Assembly (NCBI RefSeq): GCF_003711515.1
Contig: NW_021167084.1
Location: 600,621 to 664,620, forward strand
Reading direction: 5' to 3'
Length of the DNA stretch: 64,000 bases
Origin: Sodiomyces alkalinus F11
Lineage: Eukaryota > Ascomycota > Sordariomycetes > Glomerellales > Plectosphaerellaceae
Under the pieces are notes generated by a model, which was not told the origin of the DNA, did no database searches, and saw only the letters and a program-made list of their open reading frames with translations. Of the stretch, positions 24,001 to 36,347 are shown one piece after another. How positions within the stretch are numbered: the first letter of the stretch is position 1; each line of letters opens with the position of its first letter. A program made the translations under genes and the position numbers.

Positions 24001-26530
24001 ATATTCGCGGAGGATTTATAACTTAGTATTAGATGAAGAGTAAATTAGTTTAAATAGTAGGCACTTATTATCCTCTAGTTAAATAGTATAATCCTATTAT
24101 TAGTGACTAGGAAGTAACGCTGCTTGATCGATATTAAAAGTATCTTTAAACTTAAAATAAATAGTAGGAATATTACGTAAATAGGGAGGAATATTAGAAT
24201 TAACGGTTAGATTATTAGGCTCCTCCTATTAAGTAGCCGATAATATAACTCTGCTAATCCGTGGTAAAGAAGAAAGATATTCGTTTATAGATAAAATAAT
24301 AGTATAATACGCGTTATGTTTAGCCGAACGAATCTGCTTCGGTATAAAGATAAGAGACAAATAATCGGGGGATAAAGGGTAGATCCACTTATTAGTCCGC
24401 TAGTTAATAGCAGGGTTAACAGTGTAGAGCTAAGTGCCGCCTAGAATAAGTTTATGTTTTATATTCGTATTAATATTAATAATTCGAAATTCCTCCTTCT
24501 ATAGTTTAGTAACCGATTAACTATCGGTCGCCTTAAAAAGTGTAGTAGTAATGCCGTAAGTCCGAATCTAGATATCGGCTCCACCTAAAGTCTAAGAGAG
24601 ATTCTGTACTAGGCTAGCCGCTAAGCCGCTAATAGCTCCTAAAAAAGATCAGTCGATTAGACTAAATTCTATACTACTATTAAGTAAAACTAGGATCTTT
24701 ATTTATTCTTTACCCCGCCGTAGACTAACTTTAACCTCTACGGTAAAGCTAGTAGTACTCGGCTATAGCGGGGATAATTTCTAATCGTTATTATTATATA
24801 ACTCTATAACACGGGCAGGGATAGGGATAGTATTAGAGCTAGTAGTAGGAGGAGGTTTAGTTAGACTACTAATAGTCTACTATTAGCTAGATAAAAAAGA
24901 ATATCTTTACGGGTAAGTATTAGCGTAATAGCCTTTCGCACGATATTTAAAATAAGTAATCTTACTAATAGGATAATAAATTAGAGGTGTAGAAGTAGGC
25001 TAAGTATTCTGCTATTAGGTAGTAGTAATATTAGTAGCGTTATTATAGGAACGCTTAATCCTCGGAAGTCGTTATTACGACTATAATATTAAGAAGGATT
25101 ATTATACGACTAATAGTTAACTACGTATTTACTACTTTTAGTAGGAATTAATTCGGCCTATTTAGCCCGTTAATCTAATTTACGATACGTTATAGGTAAG
25201 CCGCCCAGTATAATCTAAGGGCGTAAATTATCTTATAATTTCGTAATTATAGAAGTAATACCGATAATCTCCGGTAGGGGAATAAGGAGCTCGGATTCGA
25301 GTAATCGCCACTTAGCTTTAAAATTATCGTAGGATTAATAGGGACCCTACCGTGAGTCCTTATAGAATATACGTTAGACCGCCCGTAAAACTCGAGTATT
25401 ACTATCTAGTATCTAATCGCGGAGCTAAGCTAAAAAATTATCCTAAGATAGCCTACCGTTAAGCCACCGTTAGTCGGCTTCTAAGTTATAATCCTATCGT
25501 AAAGAGGGTATAAGGCACTATATAGTAAAAGTAATACGGTTAGTATTATCGTTAAGAGCAGGGTTAATAATACGAATCTGCTATATTTACGTAATAAAAG
25601 ATTTATATTAAGCCTATAAGGTAGCGGAAAAATAGGGATTTAGTATATTAAGTTTCGAAAAAGCAGGGTTCTCCGAAGTAGTCGGCTATAGAGTAGCGGG
25701 TATCTAGACGAGAATAAGTTAATAATTTTAAGTAGGTTAGTAGGGCTATAAAGCCTAATTAGATACTATAGGTATATTAGGCGGGGGTATAGCTAAATTA
25801 CTAGGAGTTAGGGGTATGGGATATAAATATATAGTCGCCTAACTAAAATCGTTAGTATTATTCGCCTACTATTAAGCAGCGGCTATATTATTGGTATATT
25901 ACTACTAAACGTTCTTTAATTAATTGTATAGCTATCGTTAACGCTAGCGCTCTTCTTTACGAGCCTGCTATTCTTATCTCTCTTATTTAAGCTGTATATT
26001 CTCTTTAGCTAATAGATCTTCTAGCTCCCTAAGGCTAGGTAACTACGGTTTAACTAGTGATTAGGGTCGGGAGTGTAAAATTAAAGGTAAACGATTCTCT
26101 TAATCTTATTAACTTCCCGTATATAGCTGATTTAGGTTAATACCTATCGTGGTCTTATAAGACCGTAAGCTAGTCTACGGTTAATCTATATCTATATCTA
26201 TAGCACTAGATATATAAGGTGGAATCGGGGTATTCTCCGAGATTATGGGACTAGGAGGAAAGTTTAATCAAAACTCGGGTTAAAGACTAATAACACTGCT
26301 TATACTACTGATTATCTATAGCCGAGTAATACTATTAGTGGCAGGGTTATAGTTAGTTAGCTATTCGGCCGCTAACGACGAAGATACTTAATTAGGCTAA
26401 GGATCGCTAATATAAATACGAATACTATCGTCGGACTAAGCCTTTAGTGGCCGATCGTTATTCGACTATTAGGTCCTAGATATACCGAATCCTGCCTAAT
26501 AGTCGCTATCCGCTTTTAGAGCGATTATCT

Positions 26531-26840
26531 TATTAAAAAGGAGATTTAGGTTTACCCTGAAAGGGTAAGGACTAAAGAGTGATAAGGAGTGATAGATAAG
26601 GATCGTAGTCTTATATAAGGGGAGGCTAACTATAGGTTAACTAGTAGTTAATAGGAAGAGTATCTTAAAGGTAAGTGGTAGTGTAGAGGAGAGATAATCG
26701 CTAACCCCTTCCTTCTAGAATAGTCTAGCTCCCTATCTTATATAATAAATATCCACTTGTTAGTCAGCCGGTAGTCCACTACGTAGTCCACTGCTATATC
26801 CTGGTACCTCCTAAGTCTTCCTTATATCCTACACCTAACA
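26531..26840 (-). repeat. Gypsy 5' LTR (right copy)
   Basis: This 310-bp partner of the left LTR begins TATTAAAAAGGAG (TG changed to TA) and ends CACCTAACA. It is followed at once by the duplication AGCTA. Confidence 0.9.
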
Positions 26841-26845
26841 AGCTA

Positions 26846-29735
26846 TTACTAGCGTTATTAACTCCTAACGTTTATGTTAGTTTAGCTTATATATATTAGT
26901 AATATTCTAGCCCGTAGCGATAGTATTAGGCTAAACCTACTTTAAGAGGCTATCCACTTAATATACGCTACCCTTCTTACGAATACGTCTTTTAACCTTA
27001 TTATTATTATTATTATTAATCTTACTCCGCTATCCTAACTAATCTATCTATAGGAGCCTTTCTAGGGTATACGGTCCTTCTCGGGTGGCTATAGAGGGGA
27101 AAACCCGGGTAAAACCCGGGGAAAACCTCTATACACTTCCTTAGGTAGAGAGGTGCCGTTACGGGGCCGATATAGCCCCGGTTCGTCCCTATTACGTATC
27201 TAGATCTCACCTCTAGACCGGTAGCTAATAGGAAGTATAGCAGGCTAGTGGTTAGGTGGGTTAGCCTAGGCTAATCTTTATCGGTAGAATAGGGGCCGAG
27301 GGGGTACCACCGCGCTTCCGCTATATAGCAGCTACGGCTCTCCCTCCTCGGGCTCCCTACGTCCCTTAGGGATTATGCCTTTATTCCTTCTATTTAGTTA
27401 ATAAAGAGAATAAAGGAGGTAAGCGCCTCCTACCTCCTTTAGGTGGGTTCCTACTATATCCGGTAGTAGGTAGGGGGAATAAGGCCCTATCCTATTATAA
27501 GAATTAGATAGGTAATATCCCCTAAGGCCTTCGTGCCTTAATCCTCCCTTTTCCTCCTATAATGCTAACGAGTTTATTATAGGTTTTCCCTAGTCTATTC
27601 CCGCTTATAGTCTTATAGGTATATTATTACGGCCTATACTAACTAGAGAACCCCTTTAGTTTTCTTATTATATTCCTATCCTATTTTAACTATAGGTGTC
27701 TTATAAGTGACGTTATAGTGGCTTAGTAGCGTGGGGTTAACTAGGTAGTATAGTATTGATTTATATATATAAATAAGTGATCTAAAGTGGTAGTATAATA
27801 TAAGTTCTTTTCGTGGCGTAGCGGTGCCTTAGTAGTAGTATACTAATAGTTATAGATATTATCCCCTAATAACACTAATACTAATAATAATAACCGCCGC
27901 TATAAGCGCGGAATAGTTTATATTATACTATATATAGCCCGGTGATATCGGAGTAGTATTGTAGCGCTAATATAGGGTAGTTATATTCGTTATAGTAAGC
28001 GTTTAGGTATTTACCCCGATAATATAAAAGCCTACGCTAATACTACGGGAATACGCGTGGCCTATTACTAGTATACTAATAGTCGCTATCCCTATAAGAA
28101 TATAAGTCGCCTCGGTACCGTAGTGGTATCGTGTATATATCGGGGTGGATATAGCTAATAGTTCGATAAGTCCCCTCCGCTACTAAGAAGTAGTAGTAAC
28201 GCCTTATAGATATCTATTAGGCGTACGTGGCGGTAAAGGCCGTTAGTAGCGCGGGTATCGCTACTATAGGTATCCTTTTTCGGTGCCGTGGCGGTTCCAC
28301 GCTAATAAGTTATAGGCTAAGGAGCGCCTAAGGACGGCGTCCAGGTCGTTTAGCCGGGCCCTGAACCGGGCGTTACCTTTCGGTCGTGGTCGCAGCGGCA
28401 CTATATCGGTAAAGGTATAGAAGTTATCTCGTTAGATAAGATGTTTAGAGGGTAAGATAGACCTTATCCTGGAATACCTTATAAGTGGCTCCCCCCTTAA
28501 TCCCGCTACGGCTCCCTAGTGGTATTAGCTAACTAGCCTAATAGGGTCTCGAGTATATTAAAAGCAGTATTAATGCCTTTAAGGGAGGTAATAACGATAA
28601 GAGCTAATCGGTGTTATAATAGTACTACGTTAATACCGCTAGGGTCCTAGCTTATAGGGCCCCTATCCTAATAATTAATTAGTTGTTATACTACCTTATC
28701 CCCGATACAGTCCCCCTTTAGTATCGCGGGTGTCTTCGTAGGCCTCTATAACTTTAAGGGCAAGGCGGAAGTCCTTAAGCCTCTTCCGTTATAGGAACCA
28801 CCTTATAACTGCCCCGGCTTCCGTGTCGTAGTCTAGTGCGTTATATAAATCTCCTCTAGTCGTGAGTGGTCTCCCCACGGCACTGAAGAGCTTTTTAACC
28901 TTATTATATTTAGCCTTAAGGATATCCTACTATCCCGCGGTCGCCTTTACTATACCGGTTTTATCGTTATAGTTATTTACGCCGGACTTACCAATAAGCG
29001 TAAGGACCGCTCGCAGCTCTTTTTCCTTATTATCGAGATTTAATATTATCGCCTTAACTATTAGATTAGCTATAGGAAATACCTCTTATATCTTAGGTAA
29101 GAATCCACTTAAGGCTAGCGTCCTAGCTAACCTTTTATTATTAGTCGTAAGTAAGGTATTATCGCGACACGTAGTAACTGTATATTTGAAGAGATTATAT
29201 TTAATAGTATCGCTTTAGGCTACCCGTGTAGACTATTTACCGGATAAGGAGGTATTAGTTTAGGATACTAAGTAGTCCCTAAGGTAGTTTTCTGTATATT
29301 TATATTATCTTCGGATACCTTATTATCGTTAAAGGGGTCGGAATCGATAGTATCCTGCCTTTAAGAAGTATTTTAGGTAGGTTCGTAGTCGATATCTTAT
29401 ATCTACGACTCGATATCCCCGGAGCTAGGGTTAGGTATATTATATAAGGACCCTGCTATAACTTACTCCATGCTAATAGAACCTAATCCCGCTATATAGA
29501 TATATATAAGAGTCGCGACGATAATCTATAGGTAGTAAAAGAATAACGACTTTGTATTTAAAAGACCTAACCCTGTATTCCGGATCGGTTCGATATTTCC
29601 CCGATATAACGACTTTATAAACTGCATAAAAAACTATATCGAGGCCAAGGGCCGGCGTTAAATTAGCGTCTTAGCTACGTTTATCACTTATATAAAAAAA
29701 CTGGAAAATCGTTAACAGTTATTAAGATTGTCGAA
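26846..29735. repeat. right half of the Harbinger-type element
   Basis: This sequence lies between the Gypsy insertion and the right terminal inverted repeat. By subtraction it belongs to the Harbinger element. About 28700-29130 read on the - strand is unusually legible, with lysine-rich helical sequence around DILKAKYNKVKKLFSAVGRPLT-like residues. It could be the second, Myb/SANT-like protein that PIF/Harbinger elements usually encode; that is inference only. One 62-residue open stretch at 27022-27210 (-) has no recognisable character. GGGTAAAACCCGGGGAAAAC-type short repetition lies at about 27100-27125. Confidence 0.45.
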
Positions 29736-29740
29736 CGGGG

Positions 29741-30013
29741 TGTCGCACGTCAAATAGCACTTGGATGATCAACTTAGTAGAGCAGAAATCTCGTGTATAT
29801 GTATTATATCAAGTTACATCTACATAAGTCTCTCATGCCCTTAATTTAGGTGGTAAAGACTCTGTTATAGGTACTATATCATTTGGATCCCATCCGGTCT
29901 TTTCCGGTATCCGCCCCTATCATATCCTAATACCCGAGGTCCGAAGCCCTTAGTCAGGGAGTAGATCCCCCTAAATCCCCTAAGGACCACGTTATGGTCC
30001 TGTCTATACAACA
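29741..30013 (-). repeat. Copia-A1 3' LTR (left)
   Basis: A TGTCG...CAACA direct repeat of 35706-35979. It retains more CA and TG dinucleotides than the right LTR of the same element, so RIP was uneven. Confidence 0.9.
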
Positions 30014-30639
30014 CACCCCCGTAGTTAAGGTGGGTCTTTCCAGGTTAACTAACTAATCAGAGGCTTCGGTTTAAACTAAACGCTCTTAGCTTTTCTATCG
30101 TAAAATAAATAGTTAAGGGAAAAAACGCCCTCGTAAAAAGGGATCTAAATCCGCCCTATTTAACCGTTTAATTTAATTCTATCTTAATTAGTTCCTCGAT
30201 CCTGATTAGCCGGATCTACTTAATCGGATCTATATCTATCGGATCTATATCTATCGGATCTACTACGCCCTTAGAGGCCGTTATCGTCGTTACGACCACG
30301 GCTTTAGCTACGGCTTTAGCGCGTTTAATCTCTTCGTGCAGTTATATTGACTACTCGATACGATCCTTTTAATTCGTTAAATTAAGCTATTACTATAGTC
30401 TTTTAATCCCGGCCTCCGGCAGTGCCTTTATTAAACCGTCCACGATTATCTCCTTTGTATTAACGTATATAACCTTAAAGAGGCCCTACTATACTAACTA
30501 ATATACCCACTAATTATAAATATTAACGTGCCGTAGCCTTATTCGCAGGCGTTATACCTTCTTATTAATAAGGTTAATAGTCTGCTAATTATCGTAGTAT
30601 AGCTACAGTTACTATTAATCTAACCGAAGCTCTAAATCT

Positions 30640-31620
30640 CTTAATATCCGGCTAACGAATAACGTCTCTTTAGCGGCCTCTATAAGAGCGAGTAGTTCCA
30701 ATTCTATTAACGATGTTATAATGGTTAGTTATTTACCCGCCTTCTAGTTAACGGTGCCGCTAAAGAGCTTTATCGTATATCCTTACGAACTCTTACGGTC
30801 TGGATTATCCCTAAAGGACGCGTCGCTTACTATTAGAAAGAGCCTATCCCAGCCGAATTCTAGGCAGTAGTGTCTTATGTAGTATAGGAATAGCAGCACT
30901 TATTAAGCCCTCTTAAGGTGGTTAGAGGAGGGGTTAACGTTATATTAGGAAAGCTTCGAATAGGCGAACGCGATATTAGGCCTCGTTATAATAGCGGTAT
31001 ACAGGATAAAACCGATTATACCCTAGTACTAACGGACCTCGGGAATTAACGCGCGTATACCATCGCGGGGCGTTACCGGCTCTATTATTAATAACAGGAC
31101 CTTTAGTAGTTTTCGGCAGAGTATATCTACGCAGTATTTAACCGCGATCTTCTCTATGTAGAAGGATTATAATAGCTATAACCTACGGGTGGCTCTATCC
31201 CTTAGGACCTTAATTCCTAAGAACTAACGGATGTCTTCGCCTCCTAATAACCTATAGCTTCGCTTAAGGGCAGCCTCGAGGTTATCGGTATTAGTCTTAT
31301 AGTCTTTATAGTATATAGGTCCGATATCGTCGACGTAGAAGAATAGGATTAAACCGTCGCGGATTATAATATAGGGGTTATTAGGTATAGCCGTGAATCC
31401 TATCCTTTATAGCGTGCCGCTGAATTCCTCTTACTATAGTAGTAGCGATACCCTTACGCCAAAGAGGGCTTTCCGTAGTAGTAGTACCTTACCTAGCACT
31501 TTATAGCCTTACGGTATCTTTATAAACACCTCTTCTTTAAGGCTAGCGTTAACGAACGTATTAATAGCGTCGAATTACCTTATCTCTAGGTTAAATCGGG
31601 CGGCGATTACTATTAGCATA
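30640..31620 (-). pseudogene. Copia-A1 reverse transcriptase-RNase H remnant
   Basis: On the - strand: a FDAINTFVNASLKEEVFI block at about 31500-31580, the catalytic FFYVDDIGP at about 31320-31350 (both Asp retained), LLGGEDIR and FLGI. RNase H follows with a DASFRDNPDRKSSQGY-type segment (about 30780-30830), FGGTVNWKAGK and TSLIELELLAL. These are diagnostic of the Ty1/Copia RVT_2 and RNase H arrangement. In-frame stops abolish coding. The matching region of Copia-A2 is at about 52180-53110. Confidence 0.85.
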
Positions 31621-32284
31621 CGAAAAGACCGCGAGGCTAGCATTATAGCGTAGTTATCTTTAGTCTCTAACCGTTTTTATTAATCCCCTCGCACTATAAG
31701 GCGTGCCTTATATTTAAGGAGGGTGCCTTCCTTATTAAATTTATAGGTGTATACCTATCTATAGGCGAGGACTTATTACTTATTAGCCTAATCACCGCGG
31801 ACCTTCTACTAGCAGCCTATCTATTAGTGCCCCTTAAGGTATTCCCCCTTAGCCTATAACCACCGCTCCTATAACGGGTATAAGCGTATATCGCGGTAGT
31901 GGTTTAGCGGAGACGGGAGATCCTCGCGGGTTAAACACGATAGGGAGGCGTTAAAGAGAAAGAGATCTATAGTATTAGCGCCGATAGCGTTACCGTTATT
32001 AATAGCTTACTTCCTCCTACGTATAGGGTTATAAGTCCTTCTAGCGTTAAAGAATGCCTTCTAGGCGTTATCATTCTACACTTTCTCGGTCTTATAGATA
32101 CTTACGATAGAGAGGCGCGCGGGTAATAGGCGCGTAGCCGACGGGCACCCCCTAAGGGTATCCCCGGCTATCCGTTAATGGTTATCGTGTTCTTCTACCT
32201 TAACGCCCCTAACCACCGCTAACGCTATAAGGAACGCGCGCGCGGAATTTTCCGGGGATATTAAAGGCGTAGGAAACGGTTTAG

Positions 32285-32530
32285 ACCTTATAGTAGTAAA
32301 CCGTAAAGTATCCGTAGTAATAGCGGTAGCCTCTCCCGTAGTAATAGCGGTAGTATAGTCTTCTCCTATAGTAATAGTAGTATCCGTAGTAATAGCGGTG
32401 CCTATAGTAATAGCGGTAATATAATCTATAATAATAGTAGTAGCCTCTCTCGTAGTAATAATAACGGCCTTGCCTTTATCCGTAGTAATAGCGGTAGCGT
32501 CGCTTTTACCCGTAGTAATAGCGGTAGCAT
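32285..32530 (-). repeat. degenerate 15-bp tandem repeat in Copia-A1
   Basis: The unit GTAGTAATAGCGGTA recurs about ten times with variation, mixed with TCTCCC/TCGCCT-type spacers. On the - strand it would encode a Thr/Ala/Ile-rich low-complexity linker in the polyprotein. The same block occurs in Copia-A2 at about 53800-54125 with a different unit count. Confidence 0.75.
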
Positions 32531-33038
32531 TAGAGTCTTCCGACTTAAGATCTAATACGTCTACGGCTATACCCCTTAATAGTAGCCTATTCGCGGTCTT
32601 ATTAGATTAAGTAATACGGATAGATTATAGGCGTTCCCTGATTTCCTCGGCGGAAGCTATAGCTTATAGCGTTTTAATCCAACTATCGAATATCTTGTCT
32701 TCGTTAAAGACCACGTCTCTTATAGTAATAATATCCGTTAAGTATAGCAGCTAAATACGGGAGCTATTTAAGGATTAGTATCTAATATAATAATCGATCT
32801 ATACCTTCGGTTCTAGCCTTTATAGGCGGTTTCTTTTAGCTTATATATCGCGCGTTTTTATAAAGGCTTTATAGCCGTAAGCTTATAGGTGCATAAGGTT
32901 AGGTTAATAGCCGCGCAGGCCTTTATATAGCGTCCGCTAGTTATTAATATATCGTGGCGTCCTATTATATAGATATATAGTAGTCTTAAAGATCTTAGGC
33001 TAGATAGATATAGGCAGATTAGCTCTAATCCTTATAGC

Positions 33039-33123
33039 NNNNNNNNNNNNNNNNNNNNNNNNNNNNNNNNNNNNNNNNNNNNNNNNNNNNNNNNNNNNNN
33101 NNNNNNNNNNNNNNNNNNNNNNN
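33039..33123. other. assembly gap (85 N) inside Copia-A1
   Basis: The flanks (cttatagc before, taaaatatctcgg after) can be placed in the sister copy Copia-A2 at 54635 and 54760, where 124 bases separate them. The gap is therefore probably about 124 bp rather than 85, and internal to the element. Confidence 0.85.
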
Positions 33124-35054
33124 TAAAATATCTCGGAATCGGCTTATAGGATATATAGCCGGATATCGAATTAAGTCTTAAGCAGGGTAAAAACGTCTTT
33201 TAATACGGACAGGATAAAGCCTTAGTCTCTCTTCTATAAATAGTAATCCTATATATAACCTATATACACGTCTATAACGAATATAATAGACTTATATAGG
33301 CCGCCTACTAACGACTCCGCCTCTTTTAGATTATAAAAATTAATAGCTAGGGCCTCTCCGGGCTTTAATAGGTAAAAGGATAGTATTCGCCGGATCTACG
33401 TAGACACTTACGATTACCTATATATATTATAGTCTCTTAAGCGTGGTACCTTTATCTTTACCCCCTAAATAGCGTCGACGATCTTCGCGAGAGCGTCGGT
33501 ACCATAATAGCCGAGGCGTTCGTGCTACCGTTATACCGTAGTCTTCTACGGTTACCGCGGTCGTCATGATCTTCTATACGGGTTATCGTGCGGGCACCTT
33601 ACTAAGACCGTAAACGCGGTAGCGGTTATAGCTTCCGCGCGCTCGATTATATACTAACCGTGGATATCCAGTAGCTTATAGATAGGCCGGTTATCGGCGG
33701 AGCTAATAATAGTATCGTTTACGGTATCCTAGCGGTAATCTTATAAGCGTAGCTAGTGTTCCGAGATAATATTAGTAATATATTACTTATAGTATATAAT
33801 GTCGCGGAGGCGTAATAGCCTCTTTATACCCGATAAGGATTATATATATAGCTTAATATCTCTGTATCCGAGGATAGAAGCCTTATAAGTACCCACCTAA
33901 AGGGATAAAGATAAAGTATCCGTGGGTAGTCTAACGGCTATAAAACGGCCTTAATTATTAAAGATATAGATTAATAATCCTGAATCTAGGATCGCGTAGT
34001 ATAATAGCACTCTAGCTTAGTTAACGGAAAGGGATACTCCTTATTCTTATTATAATCTTAATAGTATTATCGTATAATAACGCGCTACCCCTTAGGTTAG
34101 GTAGGCTCCTAGTCCTATCACGGTAATAGACAGGTCTTTATAAACTATTATAGTAGTAGGCGTAGTATTATAGAGTTAATCTTCCTAGACTTCCTCTATC
34201 TTATTAGCGGTAGTAACTACTACTTCCCGTCTCTTCTATATCACGGTATCTACGCGGCTTTTAAAACTATAGTTACGTATCTTCTTTTCCCTAACCTTCG
34301 TAATATCCTTACGGCTATACTAGGTATAAGGGCGTATATCCAGCCTTATATACTAATAGACGGCGGTAGTATAGGGGTTCTTATATATCTTATAAGGCCT
34401 CCTCGTTACGGGAGGTATAGCCTTTACGGACGTATTACTACGAGGACGCTTCTTATTATCTTTATTATTAGTAGTATCCTTAATATCGGGGAGGTTTCTA
34501 AAGGTATTAAAGGTGCCTCTTCCGACTCTAGGCTTTATAGTAGAGGATTATAGGCTCTTTATATTACTAAGAACCGCATGTAAAGCCTTTACGAAGTCGT
34601 TAATTATTAGCTCGTTTTCCGTAATCTTATCGTAGTTATTTATTAGGTAGTTATTACTCTATTCCTAGGCGATAAGTCTAATAGCTTTTAACGTATCTTC
34701 CGCCTAATAGTCCGCGCTTAATAGCTCTAAAACGCCTATATATTTATAGTATATTATCGCTATTTTCTAGCTTACTACCTAGGCGTCTATATCCTTAGGT
34801 ATAGCCTTTATAGGCGTAGTGTATTCTCGGTATAGGACTAAGGCTTTCTTATAGAGGTTTATAGATATTAGTCCTACGTGCGCGTATAGGAGGGTAATCT
34901 AAGCTTATAGGTTATTTACGTTATCGTCCTATAGTTATACGAGCAGGTTATATAGCGTGGTATAAACGGTCCCTTCAATATAGGAGTATACCTCGTTAAA
35001 CTCCTTCTACTACGCGTCGTAGTCTACCTTTTCCTCGCGGTATATATAGCGGTT

Positions 35055-35510
35055 TTATAGGTAGCGCGTACGCCCCTTTTTAAAGAGGTTATCGATAGAC
35101 GTAGGCGTCCTTATTATTAGTTTTTTCGTTACGGCCGTGGCCGTAGCCTTCCGGCGGGTAGCCGTCTTCTTCTTACCTATAGCCGTGGTAACGGCCGTGG
35201 CAGCGGCGTTTATAGCGTCCGTGGCCTTATCGCCCTTTAGCGTAATAGTGGAAGATAGAGTAGCCGTGGCGGTAATAGCCATAGCCTTCTCCGCGTTAGG
35301 GTCCACGGCGAGGGCTTCGTATTTACGAACGTTAGGCGGTATAGGTATAGGGAGGAGATAGGCGTTAGCCTCCTTATCGCTTAGCTTTAGATTAAGATAG
35401 TTATCTTAGTAGGAGGCAGATTTACCGTGTACGGCGCGCTCCTATACTACCTAATCCCTCTAGTTAATAAGGGTAGTAGCGGCCGTATTCTATTCGGCGT
35501 TAGATACATT
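35055..35510 (-). pseudogene. Copia-A1 gag N-terminal remnant
   Basis: The - strand has a legible run: VVQERAVHGKSASY, then LKLSDKEANAYLLPIPIPPNVRKYEAL, then an open Thr/Ala/Lys-rich stretch ending NLFKKGRTRYL at about 35055. The same gag segment is present in Copia-A2 at about 56690-57110. It lies just inside the 5' LTR, as gag should. Upstream Trp/Gln positions are stops. Confidence 0.7.
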
Positions 35511-35705
35511 AAAAGATATCTTTATTAGTTTATCGTTTATTGGTTAGTTAATTAATAAATAGGTTAATTAATCTCTTAATTACTCTAATTAGGTTAATCG
35601 TAGTTATTTAGGAGTATTTATATAAACGTGATTACTTCTTTATAGTGGAATAGGGGTAGCCTTATTAATATCTATCGTTTAGGCGTTATAAACCGGGCTT
35701 ATAAC

Positions 35706-35979
35706 TATCGCACGTTAAATAGCACTTAGATAATTAACTTAGTAGAGCAGAGATCTCGTGTATATATAATATATTAAGTTATATCTATATAAGTCTCTTA
35801 TACCCTTAATTTAGGTGGTAAAGACTCTGTTATAGATACTATATCATTTAAATCCCATCCGGTCTTCTCCGGTATCCGCCCCTATTATATCCTAATACCC
35901 GAGGTCCGAAGCCCTTAGTCAGGGAGTGGATCCCCCCTGGATCCCCTAGGGACGACGTCGTGGTCCTGCCCATACGACA
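35706..35979 (-). repeat. Copia-A1 5' LTR (right)
   Basis: This 274-bp direct repeat of the left LTR begins TATCG (canonical TG changed to TA) and ends CGACA. It is followed by the duplication CGGGG and then the last two bases of the Harbinger element. Confidence 0.9.
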
Positions 35980-35989
35980 CGGGGCCTTA

Positions 35990-36347
35990 GGCTTTATTTA
36001 GTACGTCCAAAAAAAAACAAACGGGCCAGAAGGATATAAACAAGTATGAATAGATCAATGAAAAAGTAGGGGCCTGTTAAAGGTTCCCTTGATAAACCGC
36101 AACCGAGGGCTTTAGATGTCCTTTTTGACCGTTAACACATTAACCCATATTCGAATACCAATACAGCGGCCGTGAATACCGTACATTTGGATCCATAAGC
36201 CAAGCTAGCGTAGCCGGATATACCACCGAAAACTCCTGATACATGCTGCATATAGAAAAGCCGCTGAAGGGCCAGATCGCTAGCCAGTGCTTCGAATGTT
36301 GCTTAGTATACACGATAGGCAGGGGGAAAGCCTGCCTGCCCATCCTC
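35990..36347. other. border of TE block and 3' flank of RBD2
   Basis: Composition switches to non-RIP within a few bases of the Harbinger right end; a poly-A run lies at about 36009-36017. It should contain the RBD2 3' UTR. Short ORFs here (36140-36343 -) show no family character. Confidence 0.5.

Larger units (their letters stand above)
18179..26840 (-). mobile_element. Gypsy (Ty3-type) LTR retrotransposon nested in the Harbinger element
   Basis: It is 8662 bp long, bounded by 310-bp direct LTRs and the 5-bp target duplication AGCTA (18174-18178 and 26841-26845). Gene order on the - strand is Ty3-like: the reverse transcriptase remnant lies at about 23560-24000 and the integrase C-terminus at about 21487-21690, left of the RT, so the 5' LTR is the right one. 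A purine-rich tract (AGGAAGGGGCAG on the - strand) abuts the left LTR, consistent with that direction. About 2.7 kb between the integrase end and the left LTR is not explained by gag-pol. All frames are RIP-degraded. Confidence 0.92.
29741..35979 (-). mobile_element. Copia-A1 LTR retrotransposon inserted in the Harbinger right TIR
   Basis: It is bounded by 273- and 274-bp LTRs (29741-30013 and 35706-35979) and the target duplication CGGGG (29736-29740 and 35980-35984). On the - strand the order is gag (right), integrase, reverse transcriptase and RNase H (left), i.e. Ty1/Copia. Just inside the right (5') LTR is GTTATAAGCCCGG, a putative primer-binding site. It is a sister copy of Copia-A2 at 51279-57547, colinear from end to end. 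It contains the 85-N assembly gap. All frames carry RIP stops. Confidence 0.93.
16068..35986 (+). mobile_element. PIF/Harbinger-type DNA transposon, split by nested Gypsy and Copia insertions
   Basis: Perfect 13-bp terminal inverted repeats start GGCCCCGTTCGAC at 16068 and end at 35986, once the Copia insertion in the right end is removed. The similarity continues inward (AATCT(C/T)AATAACT) to more than 20 bp. The flanks are the trinucleotide TTA at 16065-16067 and 35987-35989, the target duplication typical of PIF/Harbinger. Inside is a DDE transposase remnant at about 16560-17450. Without the two nested elements the transposon is about 5.0 kb: 16068-18178, then 26846-29740, then the terminal bases 35985-35986. 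The right TIR is itself broken by Copia-A1. Heavy RIP throughout. Confidence 0.85.

Noticed and set aside
32285..32530. CRISPR-like array of GTAGTAATAGCGGTA units
   Set aside because: Degenerate low-complexity repeat inside a Copia polyprotein, no unique spacers, eukaryotic context.
16068..35986. a Starship-type giant cargo element
   Set aside because: The large size is due to nested retrotransposons. Ends are Harbinger TIRs with TTA duplications, and no tyrosine recombinase or cargo genes are seen.
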